Assembly (NCBI GenBank): GCA_024760905.1 | Contig: CM045735.1 | Coordinates: 8,366,661-8,430,660 of the forward strand | DNA from: Plotosus lineatus | Taxonomy: Eukaryota > Chordata > Actinopteri > Siluriformes > Plotosidae | Reading direction: 5' to 3' | DNA length: 64,000 bases | Shown here: positions 47,359 to 59,234 of the stretch, piece after piece | How positions within the stretch are numbered: position 1 is the stretch's first letter | Layout: every line of letters begins with the position of its first letter | The notes under the pieces: generated by a model | Told to the model about the DNA's origin: nothing | Seen by the model: the letters and a program-made list of their open reading frames with translations, nothing else | Databases searched by the model: none | Made by a program: the position numbers and the translations under genes

Positions 47359-47386
47359 CTCTCCCTCCCTTCTCTCTCTGTGACTC
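43641..47386 (-). other. slc8a downstream flank, probable 3' UTR at the right end
   Basis: This region lies 3' of the slc8a stop codon. A (GA)n (gene sense) at about 47321-47353 starts roughly 30 nt after the stop, so it is probably transcribed. Other tracts: A-runs at 45016-45036 and 47107-47136, (CA)n at 46302-46373, (AAT)n at 46667-46712. No poly(A) site could be fixed with confidence. Confidence 0.5.
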
Positions 47387-47766
47387 TCAGAAGCCAGGCA
47401 TGTGGCAGTAGGCCTCCAGTGAAGCCAGCAGGATATAGATGAGCCACAGGGTGAAGAAGAACAGAGCGGTGAGCAGCTTGGCGGTCCGCGGCCCCCCGAG
47501 CTCTCCTCCGGAGACCGAGGCCCGGCGGCGGTACAGCAGTGTGAGTGCGCACCCCAGTGCCAGTATGGTGAAGAGTGTGACAGAGAAGGCCAGCGAACCA
47601 GGTGGCACATGGAACTTCTCGCCTTTGCTGTGCCAATAGACAGCAGCGATGGTCCACGCCACGCCGATGCCCAGGAAGACATTCACAGCATTGCTGCCCG
47701 TCACGTTGCCGATAGAGGCGTCGGCGTATTGGTCCTGGATGGCAGCCACTTTGCTAGCAAAGGTGT
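47387..47766 (-). CDS. slc8a: Na+/Ca2+ exchanger (SLC8A/NCX), last coding exon
   Basis: The exon starts after an acceptor (gctcctcag) at 47767 and encodes 125 full residues plus the last two bases of an Asp codon, ending EAYCHMPGF and TGA (47389-47387). TFASKVAA, DASIGNVTGSNAVNVFLGIG completes the alpha-2 repeat that lines the ion path. Two further membrane helices follow (LAFSVTLFTILALGCALTLL and a LLTALFFFTLWLIYILL segment), with the loop GGELGGPRTAKLL between them. NCX exchanges three Na+ for one Ca2+ at the plasma membrane. GPRTAKLL favours NCX1 or the fish NCX4 over NCX2/NCX3. The divergent ILALGCALTLL helix and the extra loop residue (RASVSGGEL) lean toward NCX4. Paralogue is not settled. 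Confidence 0.96.
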
Positions 47767-47926
47767 CTGAGGAGCACAAAGGACATGTAGTTAGTGAAAT
47801 TTTTTTTCTCAGAGAAAAAAAAAAACGTCCCCAAAAACAAGAAAAAACGATGAGTGGTGTGATTAGGCAACCACTGCGATCGCAATCTGTTCGACATACG
47901 ATTACAACCATTCTACACATACAAAC

Positions 47927-48330
47927 CAGATTCCAAAAAAGTTGGGACAAACAAACAAACAATTCTTTATTGTCAAAGTACTTTTACATACATTGAAATT
48001 TGGTTTGTGCTCTGGGCACCTGTCGCCACTGTGCAGCGCCAGTTATTGCGTTGTTCTATCCTTTTGATGCTGAGCGCCAAGCAGGAAGCAACAACTACCA
48101 AATTTTAACGTCTTATGGTATGACGCGGCCAGATTCGAACACCGACCTTCCGGAGGATAAAGCGGACGCTCTACCAACTGAGCTAAATCCCCGGCCTACG
48201 CTACACAAATTGTGACTAAAAACTGAATGCAATGATGTGGAAGTGCCAAATTTCAATATTTTATTCTGAATAGAGCATAGATGACAGGGTCGAAAGTTTA
48301 AACTGAGAAAATGTAGCATTTTAAGGGAAA
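47927..48330. mobile_element. DNA transposon end split by SINE-4
   Basis: 'gattccaaaaaagttgggac' on the left and 'acaaattgtgactaaaaact' after the SINE read as one terminus common in teleost genomes. The second terminus was not found. Superfamily not assigned. Confidence 0.55.
47948..48200 (-). mobile_element. SINE-4, tRNA-headed, well preserved
   Basis: In minus-strand sense: 'ggggatttagctcagttggt' (A box), 'ggtcggtgttcgaatctgg' (B box), a body of about 150 bp, and a (TTTG)n tail at 47948-47962. The D-arm is tRNA-like, but the anticodon stem and 3' acceptor strand do not pair properly, so it is not a tRNA gene. Confidence 0.85.
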
Positions 48331-49611
48331 GAAGACTGTGTCCTTGTTTTCCGTTTATTCGTCATGGAGGTCTTTTGAAGGGAACCTCATCTGGACCTTC
48401 ACTTAGGACTTGTTTGCCTTGGGCGACCCTACTAGGGGCATAACTACTACTAGGGGCATAACTACATACCCTACTAGGGGCCCCCAACAACATAACCCCA
48501 GGATCATTAGGACATATGTTAACGCTTCCACCACGATAAAGTGACGCTTCAAGGAGGGGCTGGAGTGAAGGACAGATGGCAAAGCAGGTACCTTTTTAAT
48601 ATTTGTTTTAATCAAATTGAAATAAATACTTCACTCTAAATGTGCATAGCTTCAATAAAAAATATTTGATTTTTTTTAATTCAGAATTTTCTATTCCATT
48701 AATTTTTCATTTAAAACTGCCTTGACTGTAATGCATTTTAAATGAAAATGCTCATCGGGCTCAAAGCATCACTGCCGGAGGGGACACGATGTACAGCATC
48801 CATTACCTGAAGTGCAAACAATGGGCTTCAATGTCCAAAAGGTGCCGCAGAACTGCACATTCGGTGAGTTTAATATCTATATTTCTTTCCTTCATATCAG
48901 ACTCTATCGACGACATCATGTTTTGAGCTTCGTTAGGGTGTGTTGAAGATTTGATGTGTGCGGTGGAGGCAATCTGCAGAACGGAGGACCTGGATGAAGA
49001 AGACGTTGTTGAAGGAAGGACACAAAAACATGCAACACGACCATTTACCCTCGAGTGCAGATTGTCAGAAACCAGACAGAGTGAAGGCTGTCGAGTTTTG
49101 CACGTCTAGATTTAAATTTTTAATGATGGTCTCTGTAAAATTCATGTTAATATATCGTCTGAAACACATTTCAACGATAAACCCAATGAGCCGTTTTCAG
49201 TTATTATCGAAAATCTAATTTATTTGTGAAGTATGAAGATCACACATTGTTTATATTTTAAAATATAGAAAGAATAAATACATGTGCTACATGCACTGAA
49301 GTGCATGACCTTCAGAACTACTTTTCTATATCCAGTGTATTCCACAAAAAAAAAATGTTCTCATGGTGGCCACAACACACGACGGCTGGGGAAGTCTTGT
49401 ATGTCTTCCAAGAAACAGACAGCACCATTTCACAAACTGTGGTCATGCTGTTTGCTTCCACCTGGAAAAAAGTTGACATTTGTTGTTGCATCTGCTCTCC
49501 ATTTAGTTGATTATTCTTCGTAGTTATATTTATATATATTAATATTGTACAGATTTTAATTCATTTCACTTCCTTTGACTTGACAGGTTTTTTTTGACTG
49601 TACACCCAATG

Positions 49612-49930
49612 GAGGCGGTGGTGGCCTGATGGTAAAGATCACTGATCCCAAGGTTGGGGGTTCAAGCCCCACCCTCAGTGGGTTATCACTGTGGACACAC
49701 CTGTTCCCCCCATCCCCCATCCCCCCGTCCCCCGACCCCCGAGTGCAGCTAACTGGGTTATCAATGGCTGGCCATGTCTCTCACTGTCTATGGTGAGAGG
49801 TTCATGTAAAAGAACCATTGCTGACTTTCATCAGGAGTAGCTTGTATAGCCATCAGTGTGTGATTCCGCCCTGGGAGGACCTGCTGAGCTGTCCAGGGTG
49901 TACTCTACCCTCGCCCAGAGTTAGTTGATG
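49612..49930 (+). repeat. SINE-1A
   Basis: Head, C-rich tract, body and a truncated A tail that ends at 'cgcccagagttagttgatg'. Confidence 0.82.
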
Positions 49931-50252
49931 TACATGTCCAGGTCAGATATTTCGGAAGAGCTCTCAAAAAATCCTTACAGTTTCGCTCACCATTTCGCGC
50001 CTATTTACACAGACAGGCCCCATTCAGGATAAACTCCTTCCTATGATGTCACACGTTAATAGTGGCTGATCAGTGGCAATGGGGCATTGTTTGTTTGTTC
50101 AGGAGGCTCTTTATTGCTCAACCGTTTCGTGAAAAAATAGTCTTTTCGGTGGCATTTTAAATCCTGAGTCTTACTTTGTTATATTGCACTTTTTGTCCCA
50201 CATTTATTTGGTGACGTGAGGTCTTTAAACATTTGTATTTATTTGTCTTGGG

Positions 50253-50530
50253 CCTCATGGTGGTGTAGTGTTTAGTACGGTTGCCTCCCAGGGAGAAGGT
50301 CCTGAGTACAATTCCTCGGCTCGGGCATTCGTATTGAGTTGGCATGTTCTCTCTAGGTTCCTCCTACAGTTCAAAGACATGCATATTAGAATAATTGGCT
50401 TTTCAAATTGCCACACACTGAGAGTGTAAGTGTGAACAGATGTGTGTGTGTGTGTGTGTGTCTTGGCCCTGCAATGGTCTGGTGAGCTGTTCAGGGTGTA
50501 CCCCACCTTTGCCCAGTGTCTATTTATACT
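50253..50530 (+). repeat. SINE-3
   Basis: Head 'catggtggtgtagtgtttag', central block and tail start, with a (TG)n at 50439-50461 inside. A separate (TG)n lies at 50899-50947. Confidence 0.72.
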
Positions 50531-50894
50531 GTAAGTATTGAATAAAGGTTGTATAATTGTGCACATTCTGGGAGAATAAGCGTCTTTAGCTACTAGATAT
50601 GGATAAACAAACAGCCGCCGTAGGTACATTATGAACACAAACATTTATAATTTATAAACACAATATAGCTATTAATGTTAAAATGCAGTTTGTTAGCATC
50701 TATTAAAAAAAAAAAAAAAAAGGTTAAAACACAATGAAGCTCCAGAAGCTCTCTGTGTGATCATCACACTTAGTTGCCATAGCAAAGACACAAGATGCCA
50801 GCGGCAAAGAGACGGCGGGTCCTCCAGAGGGCAAAAGTGATGTTCCTGGAGCTTTCAGGGTGAGGAAGCAGACAATGTGCAGAATAAATCCTTT

Positions 50895-50949
<55 letters not shown>

Positions 50950-51286
50950 ACACATGCAATATTCTAATAACATTTCCATTTGTAATAGGTGTCAATAGAT
51001 TAAATAAAGAGGGTGAAGATGATGCAGTAGGTTATTCAAGATAATTGTTTATTAGCAGAGCCATTAACGATACCGGTGCTGACTACCGAACAACTAACCA
51101 GAATTCTCAGACGTAATTACGCGGGGAATCACCTTAAGCAACAATAAAGTGGATATAAATCCTTCAAACTTTCACAAATTCATTTATAATTCATCAGGCT
51201 AACCTTTTAGACACACAGACGACCCAGTAAACAAACCTGAAAGATTTAAAATGCCTAAAATAGCCAAGTGATTGCGACTGCAAACT

Positions 51287-51850
51287 TTCTTCTTCTTCTT
51301 CTTCTTCTTTTACTTTCGGCTCCTCCCTTCAGGGGTCGCCACAGCAAATCATCCGCCTCCATCTCGCCCTGTCCTCTGCATCTTCTTTTCTGACTCCAAC
51401 GACCTTCATGTCCACCTTCACCACATCCATAAATCTCTTCTTTGGTCTTCCTCTGGACCTTCTGCCTGGTAGTTCCAACCTCAGCATCCTACTGCCAATA
51501 TACTCACTATCCCTCCTCTGTACATGTCCAAACCATCTCAATGTAGCCTCTCTGACTTTGTCTTCAAAACATCTTACATGTGCTGTCCCTCTGATGTACT
51601 CATTTCTGATCCTATCCATCCTCGTTACTCCCAGAGAGAACCTCAACATTTTCATCTCCGCTACCTCCAGCTCTGCCTCCTGCCTTTTCCTCAGCGCCAC
51701 TGTTTCTAACCCATACAACATCGCTGGCCTCAACATCGTCTTGTACACTTTTCCCTTCATTCTTGCTGACACTCTCCTATCGCACATCACACCGGATACT
51801 TTTCTCCATCCATTCCAGCCTGCCTGCATGCGCTTCTTCACCTCTTTTCC
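51287..51850 (-). pseudogene. RTE-type LINE, C-terminal ORF2 and 3' end
   Basis: An open 170-codon frame (51329-51841) reads GWNGWRKVSGVMCDRRVSAR, KGKVYKTMLRPAMLYGLETV, then HVRCFEDKVREATLRWFGHV and GRRSRGRPKKRFMDVV. This is the C-terminal domain after the RT of an RTE-like non-LTR element. The 3' end (51287-51360) holds 'ggggtcgccacagcaaatca'. It lies in the slc8a intron, in the same strand sense as the gene. RT palm and endonuclease are missing, so it is dead. Confidence 0.85.
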
Positions 51851-52126
51851 ACACTCTTCATTGCTCTGGATTGTTGAGCCTAAACAAAATGTAAAAGTCC
51901 TTGAAATGTTTCATTTACTTTCACTTTTTGGCGCTGCTAGTATCATTTCGGAGGAAAAATCCCACGACACAAAGCGTACAGATTTCTTTTCGCAAACAAC
52001 CAGCGGATTTGATACATGCTCAACCGAACACTGTTATAAAAATACTGTGGGTTTAAAGAAGGAAAATCATAAGACGACTGTACGATCAGTAAACCATACA
52101 CAGTAATTGAGCGCATCACAAAAATT

Positions 52127-52977
52127 CAGTGATCCGTCGCGTCTCCGTGCTTCAGTTTCTGCAACTTCAGTGCATCGCAGGTTTTTCAGAAATATTCATC
52201 GAAAAATTAAAAAATAAGGAAATTAAGGAAAAATAGGGGAAAAGTTAAGGAAAATGTCTCAAAACAAGGCCAATTATGCAAAAATAAAAATAAAAATCAA
52301 ACTGAACAAACAAAAACAAAAACAACCCAAAACCCCCCAACAAAACTACGTACATTTTTATATGAGGCGCACATCTGTATGTGTGCACATTTATATTTTA
52401 TTTACATCTTATGCATTATTTTTGAATATTTAATTGTTATTATAAGCATTTATAGCGTTGAATATGTATTTATTGATATTATATACACATATACATGTAC
52501 TTATATAGGGGGCAGTGGTGGTCTAGTGGTATAGGGCACTGGATCGCTGATCCAAAGGTTGGGGGTTCAAGTCTCACTCTCCACAAGGTTGTCACTGTCC
52601 CCCCCCCCAGTGCAGCTAACTGGGTTATCAAAGGCGGGACATGTCTGTCACTGTCTATGGTGAGAGGCATGTAAAAGAACCATTGCTGACTTTCGTAAAG
52701 AGTAGCTGCAAAGTCGTCAGCGTGTTTCTGTCTCTTGTTAAAAGGGTTGTGACAGGAAGGGCATCCAACGTAAAAAAAAACCTCTGCCAAATCAAACGTG
52801 CGAATCAGATGATTCGCTGTGGCGACTCCCGAGTGAAAGGGAAAAAGCCGAAAGGAAGACAGACAGACATACATGTACTTATATGTTAGTCGGGGGGGGG
52901 TCAATCCTACTTCGCGGAAATCGGTGATCGCGATGGGGTCTCGGTCCCCATTAACCGCGGAAAATGAGGGATCCCTG
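52127..52977. mobile_element. Tigger-type MITE, copy 5, with a SINE inside
   Basis: Ends 'cagtgatccgtcgcgtctcc' and 'atgagggatccctg'; TA follows the right end (52978-52979). Oriented like copies 1 and 2. Without the SINE it would be about 470 bp, the same as the other copies. Confidence 0.87.
52507..52868 (+). mobile_element. SINE-1B reference copy, 16-bp target duplication
   Basis: 'atacatgtacttatat' flanks it exactly (52491-52506 and 52869-52884), and both copies lie in the MITE. Head, 10-nt C-run, complete body, B tail with 'gacaggaagggcatccaacg', ending 'gaaaggaagacagacagac'. Confidence 0.93.
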
Positions 52978-53394
52978 TATATGAAATTTGTTTATTGAAA
53001 CACAACCTTAGGACATTAACGACCATTATACAACAGACCTATGAACAGGGCTGTAGTCGGGCGTACACGCGAGTATACACCATATACTCACTTATTTTTG
53101 CAAGCATGTAGCGTGTACACACTTATTTTTAAAAAATATTACTTTGTCATTTGTCTCGGCTTGTAATCATGTCACAATTGTGTTTCTGTACTCTATCTAT
53201 GATTAGTCAGTGTAGAGAGCCCGGTATAACAAGAACCATGCCACGATTGGGCAGTGCGGATTCTCGTGTCGAAGCAGCCGCATAGTATACCCACTTATTT
53301 TTTTTTTTTTTACCACTACAGCACTGCCTATGAAATGGTGTTGAGTATTACCTACAAGATGGAACGTATTGTTAACATGTTTAAAAATTTGGCG

Positions 53395-53710
53395 GTACAG
53401 AGGTATAGTGGTTAACACGTCACAGTCAGAAAGTCTGCATTTGAATCCTGAGCTCAGGCGCTTTTGAGTAGAGTTTACATGTTCTCCCTGCATCTGCATG
53501 GGTTTCCTCCAGGAACTCTGGTTTCCTCCTACAGTCTAAAGACATGCACGTTAATCTAACAGGCTGTTCTAAATTGACCATAGGTGTATTGCGTTGCGAT
53601 GGAGGTGGCTTGCTTTTCAGGGCATGTCCTGCCCTGGGCCAGTGTAAATTACGAAAGTCTCCAGCCTTCCCATGATGCTGTAGGATTAAACGGTTCAGCA
53701 AATGGGTGGG
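53395..53710 (+). repeat. SINE-3
   Basis: Head 'cagaggtatagtggttaaca', central block and a tail ending in 'gagtgagtgagtgagtg'. Confidence 0.7.
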
Positions 53711-54715
53711 TGAGTGAGTGAGTGAGTGTAAAAACGCCACAACAAGGGTCAATGAGGTCATTTTCTGTCACACAACAGATGAGTTTTATACGAAATGACG
53801 TTTTTGGTTGTAGACCTGTTGTATACCTGTAATATGATTTATATGACAGGGGCTTAACGTAAGTATGATGAGAAAGTTTCATCTAATATCCCATTATGCT
53901 TTCGTTGTTGTTTTTTTTTTTTTTTTTTAATCTTGGTTGCAACATACTTACATCATGTCTGCAGTGTTGCCAAAGACCACAAGATTCCCCCCAACCACCA
54001 CACAAACTTTACCTGCCCCGGGCAATGACATTTCTGACGATGATGGCTGGCCAGCCAGAGTCCAATGAAAGATAGAGGTTCGTCCTTATATTTAACCGCG
54101 TCTTTGTTGACTTGTTGTGGATTGATGGCAGCAGCTGTGTGTTTTTTTTTGGTTTTTTTTTTCAGAATCTTTCAACAGTATGCCATATGGAATGGTTTTA
54201 CTTCCTGTATGACTCCATTTTGACTGATGATAAAACCGCACAGACAAAAACAAGAAGAAACGCTGCACTAGCAACTCGCAGAAGATGAGCATCCCAGACT
54301 GTGGAAAGTCATGAATAATTCATTTGGTTTCATCCAATCTCAGTGCAACAAGTACCTAAAAATGAAGACATTATGGACGGATGCCAGATATGTCGCGAGG
54401 CACTTTTCAACTTCTTCCACTGTGCTTATCTGAAGTTTGCTGACAGGGCGAAAACTTATCTGGGTGGCATTTGAAACAAACACAGATCCATGGAGTGGCT
54501 GTAGACATCAGGAAATCCGCAATAAGGCAATAAAGTTTGGAGCAAAACTGTCATATAACTCAGTGGCGAGCAAAACATGCAGCAACCTTGCAGCTGACAG
54601 GAAATCATGTTATTAGCCAAACTCTATGTTTATGTACCATGCAATTACAGAACTCTGCACCTTATAGACAAAATGCTGAATTAACTGACTTTTTCTTAAG
54701 GATGCAAACTTTACG

Positions 54716-54717
<2 letters not shown>

Positions 54718-54766
<49 letters not shown>

Positions 54767-54785
54767 AGTAATAATAATAATAATA
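54718..54785. repeat. (AAT)n microsatellite
   Basis: About 21 units with one interruption (CAGTA). Confidence 0.9.
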
Positions 54786-55044
54786 CTTTATACACATTGT
54801 GCATTACCTGTCCATAAGCAACACTGCTATTTCCACACTGATCTTCTTTCTGGTTGCCAGTGTCAAGGTCCATTTTGCAAAGCACTATCGATGTTTGATT
54901 TTTTTTCCCCTTAACTTTACAATCCTTCTTACCAGAGTAAGAATCTGTGACAGTAAAAGTATTTCACTGAGGTGGATATTCACCTATTTATTCTACAAAA
55001 GGCTGACAGGAGGTCCATGTAAATACTGGATAAGGAGTAAAGAA

Positions 55045-55075
<31 letters not shown>

Positions 55076-56621
55076 CTAGTCCTCAAAAAATTAGCATATT
55101 GTGATAAAGTTCATTATTTTCTGTAATGTACTGATAAAAATTAAACTTTCATATATTTTAGATTCATTGCACACCAACTGAAATATTTCAGGTCTTTTAT
55201 TGTTTTAATACTGATGATTTTGGCATAGAGCTCATGAAAACCCAAAATTCCTATCTCAAAAAATTAGCATATCATGTTCAGGTAGTCTAAACGAGCTATT
55301 ACCCGAATCATCTGAATCAACCAATTAACTCTAAACACCTGCAAAAGATTCCTGAGGCTTTTAAAAACTCCCAGCCTGGTTCATTACTCAAAACCGTAAT
55401 CATGGGTAAGACTGCCGACCTGACTGCTGTCCAGAAGGCCATCATTGACACCCTCAAGCAAGAGGGTAAGACACAGAAAGAAATCTCTGAGCGAATAGGC
55501 TGTTCCCAGAGTGCTGTATCAAGGCACCTCAGTGGGACGTCTGTGGGAAGGAAAAAGTGTGGCAGAAAACGCTGCACAACCAGAAGAGGTGACCGGACCC
55601 AGAGGAAGATTGTGGAGAAGGGCCGATTCCAGACCTTGGGGGACCTGTGGAATCTACAAGTGCCGCATTCCCCAGGTCAAGCCACTTTTGAACCAGAAAC
55701 AGCAGCAGAAGTGCCTGACCTGAGCTACAGAGAAGCAGCACTGGACTGTTGCTCAGTGGTCCAAAGTACTTTTTTCAGATGAAAGCAAATTTTGCATGTC
55801 ATTCGGAAATCAAGGTGCCAGAGTCTGGAGGAAGACTGGGGAGAAGGAAATGCCAAAATACCTGAAGTCCAGTGTCAAGTCCCCACAGTCAGTGATGGTC
55901 TGGGGTGCCATGTCAGCTGCTGGTGTTGATCCACTGTGTTTTATCAAGGGCGAGGTCAATGCAGCTCGCTATCAGGAGATTTTGGAGCACTTCATGCTTC
56001 CATCTGCTGAAAAGCTTTATGGAGATGAAGATTTCATTTTTCCGCACGACCTGGTACCTGCTCACAGTGCCAAAACCACTGCTAAATGGTTTACTGACCA
56101 TGGTATTACTGTGCTCAGTTGGCCTGCCAACTCTCCTGACCTGAAGCCCATAGAGAATCTGTGGGATATTGTGAAGAGAAAGTTGAGAGACACCAGACCC
56201 AACACTGTGGATGAGCTTAAGGCCGCTATCGAAGCATCCTGGGCCTCCGTAACACCTCAGCAGTGCCACAGGCTGATTGCCTCCATGCCACGCCGCATTG
56301 AAGCAGTCATTTCTGCAAAAGGATTCCCGACCAAGTATTGAGTGCAGAACTGAACATAATTATTTGAAGGTTGACTTTTTTTTTTTTGTATTAAAAACAC
56401 TTTTTTTATTTGTCAGATGAAATATGCTAATTTTTTGAGATTGGGATTTTTGTTTTTTCTTTACTTTTTTGCCCAAATTATCAGTATTAAAACAATAAAA
56501 GCCTTGAACTACTTCAGTTGTGTGTAATGAATCTAAAATACATGAAAGTCTAATGTTTATCAGTACATTACAGAAAATAATGAACTTTATCACAATATGC
56601 AAATTTTTTAAGAAGGACTAG
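55076..56621 (+). mobile_element. Tc1-family transposon, 1.55 kb, both ends present
   Basis: CTAGTCCT marks both ends and TA flanks each (55074-55075, 56622-56623). The inverted repeats are long (about 200 bp) and each holds two direct copies of 'caaaaaattagcatat': an outer copy (55084 on the left) and an inner copy (about 55256 on the left, about 56418-56440 on the right). This IR/DR layout is that of Sleeping Beauty-like Tc1 elements. It lies in a (TA)n tract in the slc8a intron, antisense to the gene. Confidence 0.93.
55402..56341 (+). pseudogene. Tc1 (DD34E) transposase, frameshifted
   Basis: ATG at 55402 opens the DNA-binding half: MGKTADLTAVQKAIIDTLKQ, then an HTH around GKTQKEISERIGCSQSAVSR and a GRKKCGRKR basic hook. 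Near 55645-55655 about 25 codons of the expected linker are missing and the frame moves by one. In the new frame a TGA (55721-55723) replaces a Trp codon. Then VLFSDESKFC gives the first Asp, PHDLVPAHSAK the second, and PIENLW the Glu, with 34 residues between the last two. It ends GFPTKY and TGA (56339-56341). Catalytic residues remain but the protein is broken by the deletion, frameshift and stop. A trans-acting source would be needed for mobility. Confidence 0.9.
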
Positions 56622-56796
56622 TATATATATATATATATATAGTCATATCAGATTACATATATATAATCATAATACATATATATATGTAATCTACTCTGCC
56701 CTCAGATACATATACACTTGAATATAGGCCAGTCTACAAAGTTGTTCCCTTCTTTTCTTTTATTGTTTATTAACTTATACTATTCATCATCATCAT

Positions 56797-57134
56797 CCAT
56801 CATTTTCTGTAACCGCTTCATCCTAATTAGGGTTGCGGGGAGACTGGTGCCCATCCCAGCCAACTCAGGGCGAGGGCAGAGTACACCCAGGACAGCTCGC
56901 CAGGCCATCGCAGGGCAGAAACACGCTGACAGCTTTTCAGCCTACTCTTGTCGAAAGTCAGCAATGGTTCTTTTACATGCCTCACACCATAGACAGTGAG
57001 AGACATGGCTGGCCTTTGATAACCCAGTTAGCTGCACTGGGGGGTGATAGTGACAACCTTGTGGAGAGTGGGACTCGAACCCCCAACCTTTGGATCAGCG
57101 ATCCGGCGCCTTATACCACTAAACCACCACTGCC
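56797..57134 (-). mobile_element. SINE-1A in slc8a intron (gene sense)
   Basis: Complete reverse copy from 'cattttctgtaaccgcttca' to 'aaccaccactgccc'. It lies about 1.5 kb downstream (gene sense) of exon 58648-58920. Confidence 0.88.
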
Positions 57135-57214
57135 CATTTATACTATTTATGTATCTATTTATTTATTTACTTATAATAATATATACGTATGTGTGTATGT
57201 TTGTATTTGTATCT

Positions 57215-57306
57215 ATTTTTGCACCCCCTACTGATGGTACCTCAAGAGCCTGTAACAGTGAATTTCTCCATTGTGAGATTAATAAAGCTGTATCTTATCT
57301 TATCTT
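57215..57306 (+). repeat. L2-like LINE 3' end
   Basis: 'gaatttctccattgtgagat' followed by 'taataaagctg' and (TATCT)n, the usual end of L2/Rex-type LINEs. The coding part is absent. Confidence 0.7.
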
Positions 57307-57455
<149 letters not shown>

Positions 57456-57459
57456 CATA

Positions 57460-58016
57460 CCGTATTAGATGTAATAAGCGCCCTGCTCCAATAAGCCCCC
57501 GACCAATGAATTTGATTGTTCTGCCGAGCTTTAAAAACCATGAAAATATTTTTCTGTTCTCTTGGTAACTGCCCAACAACCAATGATCCATTAGAAACTG
57601 ACACAGCAAAACTATGGGATGCTCTGAATGAATGAAGTGATGAGCCAGATATGGACCTATCAAGAAGTGATGACAAGTATTTTTCACTTGATTACCCTGA
57701 TGTCTGTGACATGTGCTTTTGTTTATGTTCATGTTGATTGGCTTAACGTGGCATGTGCTAAAGTTGGCATTTGTGTTGATTGGCTCAGTTTGAGTGGCAT
57801 CATCAAGATTAACTGGTAATTAAAACACACTAAAAAAGGTTAATTGACAACTTATGCGCGAATGAGGAAAAAGGGGCATGACATCATCTTAACCAATCAG
57901 CAGGAAGGAGGACAGCCATTGCCTAAATTTGAATGACGTGACAGTTCCTCGGCAATCCGTGAATATGCAAAGCCGTGAGTGCAAAACCGCGAATAGTCAA
58001 GAGCCAACTGTAATAT
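57460..58016 (+). mobile_element. Pogo/Tigger-like DNA element, 3' half
   Basis: Left end 'gatgtaataagcgccctgc'; right end in reverse 'cagttggctcttgactattc' next to TA. The interior matches the acidic-tail region at 1606-1803 (minus) but with stop codons. The main transposase is missing. Confidence 0.6.
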
Positions 58017-58647
58017 TATTTTTAATCAATGTGACTGTCCTAGAAGTCTTGAATTCTTCTCAGTGTTTTTTAAGTTGTTTATCTATTGGATTCATGAAAC
58101 CCTTTGTTACCTTTAATTTAGTTTACAAGGTTCTATCCAGGTTAAGGATAAACAAGAGATAGAAGCTTATAATTATAAGAGTTTAAGAATATGCAACTCA
58201 TTAAAACAAAGTTATGAAGTAATGTTAAGCTGGTTTCATCCATATGTTGCCAGTATTTTATCGATTTTATAAGTTGCTTTAGCATAGTATCATGTCTGCT
58301 AATGTTAGCATGTCCAATATTAGCATCTCATATTAGCTAATAGCTCTATGAACTTACTTGACCACAATCTAACTACCGGTATTATTCAAGACAGCAATGA
58401 ATATTTTACACTGATTGTTAGCAAAACAAAATAGCTCCTTGATAACATTTCTGCTTTGAGAAAACATTTCATATGAGGAATACGAGATACTCTGAGGAAG
58501 TGAAGAAAGAGACGGAGAAAGACAAAGACGAAAGGACATAGAGGTGGAAAAGGGTTTTTCAAGCCAGTGCCAATTTGAATGTTGAATATGTCGTCAAATC
58601 AGGACTCTCTGTTTCACAAAAGAGGACAAACACTGACATAAACTCAC

Positions 58648-58920
58648 CAGGTACTGAGGTGCCGAGGGCCACAAATATCACAGCAGTGACGGAGTCCTTC
58701 AGGCCAATGGTACAGCCGAAGTGGGAGGCTAGGTCTCCGGTGACTGCGGTCAGCACACCGATGAGCACGATGGATACAAAGAAGCAAGCCCAACCATTCC
58801 AATACTCTGTGGGTGGAACGAAAGCGAACAGGACCTTCCAGAAAACGGTCAGGAAGTGCATGATGTAATCAAAGCAAGAGGGCAAGCGCTCCTCGCCACT
58901 CTCTTCTTCATCATCGTCAC
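58648..58920 (-). CDS. slc8a: Na+/Ca2+ exchanger (SLC8A/NCX), penultimate exon
   Basis: Acceptor ccctccag precedes 58920 and donor GTGAGT follows 58648. The 273-bp exon carries phase-1 borders on both sides, so skipping it would keep frame and remove 91 codons. It encodes an acidic start (DDDEEESGEERLPSCFDY) at the end of the cytosolic loop, then membrane helices with FAFVPPTEYWNGWACF and the first half of the alpha-2 repeat, GDLASHFGCTIGLKDSVTAV to GTSVP. AFVPPTEYWNGWACF matches NCX1-type proteins; NCX2 and NCX3 have a Cys-containing variant there (family knowledge). The last base of the exon is the G of the Asp codon completed in the final exon. Confidence 0.96.
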
Positions 58921-59234
58921 CTGGAGGGGGCAGTAGCAAAGACAGGTTATATAAAAATAAGTGAGTGAAGTGATAAAAGATGCAGAGTTGGAAAGGTATT
59001 CTGCACGCCATCGCCTGGCCTCTGCAAGCTGTTTTATCCGTCAGAATTCCATTTTCATCTCTGATACTTTTGCTATCTAATGTTCGGTCTTCATATTCTA
59101 GCATTTTGTTGGGAAGCATATCTGCCTCAATATCAAAATAGTCCTGGGTTCGAGTTCCAGGCCCAGTTTGAAGTTTGCATGTTCTTTCGTTCTGACTTCC
59201 CGTGAGATTTAATTTTGATTGAAACATATTTTAT

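Noticed and set aside
47767..47962. Extension of the last slc8a exon upstream to a 191-codon frame
   Set aside because: The similarity to NCX begins exactly at the acceptor (47766); the upstream part is intron that happens to be open.
48118..48199. tRNA gene on the minus strand
   Set aside because: A and B boxes are good, but the anticodon stem and acceptor end do not pair, and a SINE body with a (TTTG)n tail follows.
54537..54914. Frame with poly-Asn
   Set aside because: Caused by the (AAT)n tract; no domain on either side.
58921..59227. Extension of the penultimate slc8a exon to a 222-codon frame
   Set aside because: The acceptor at 58921 and the phase match with the 63428-63527 exon fix the border; the rest is intron.
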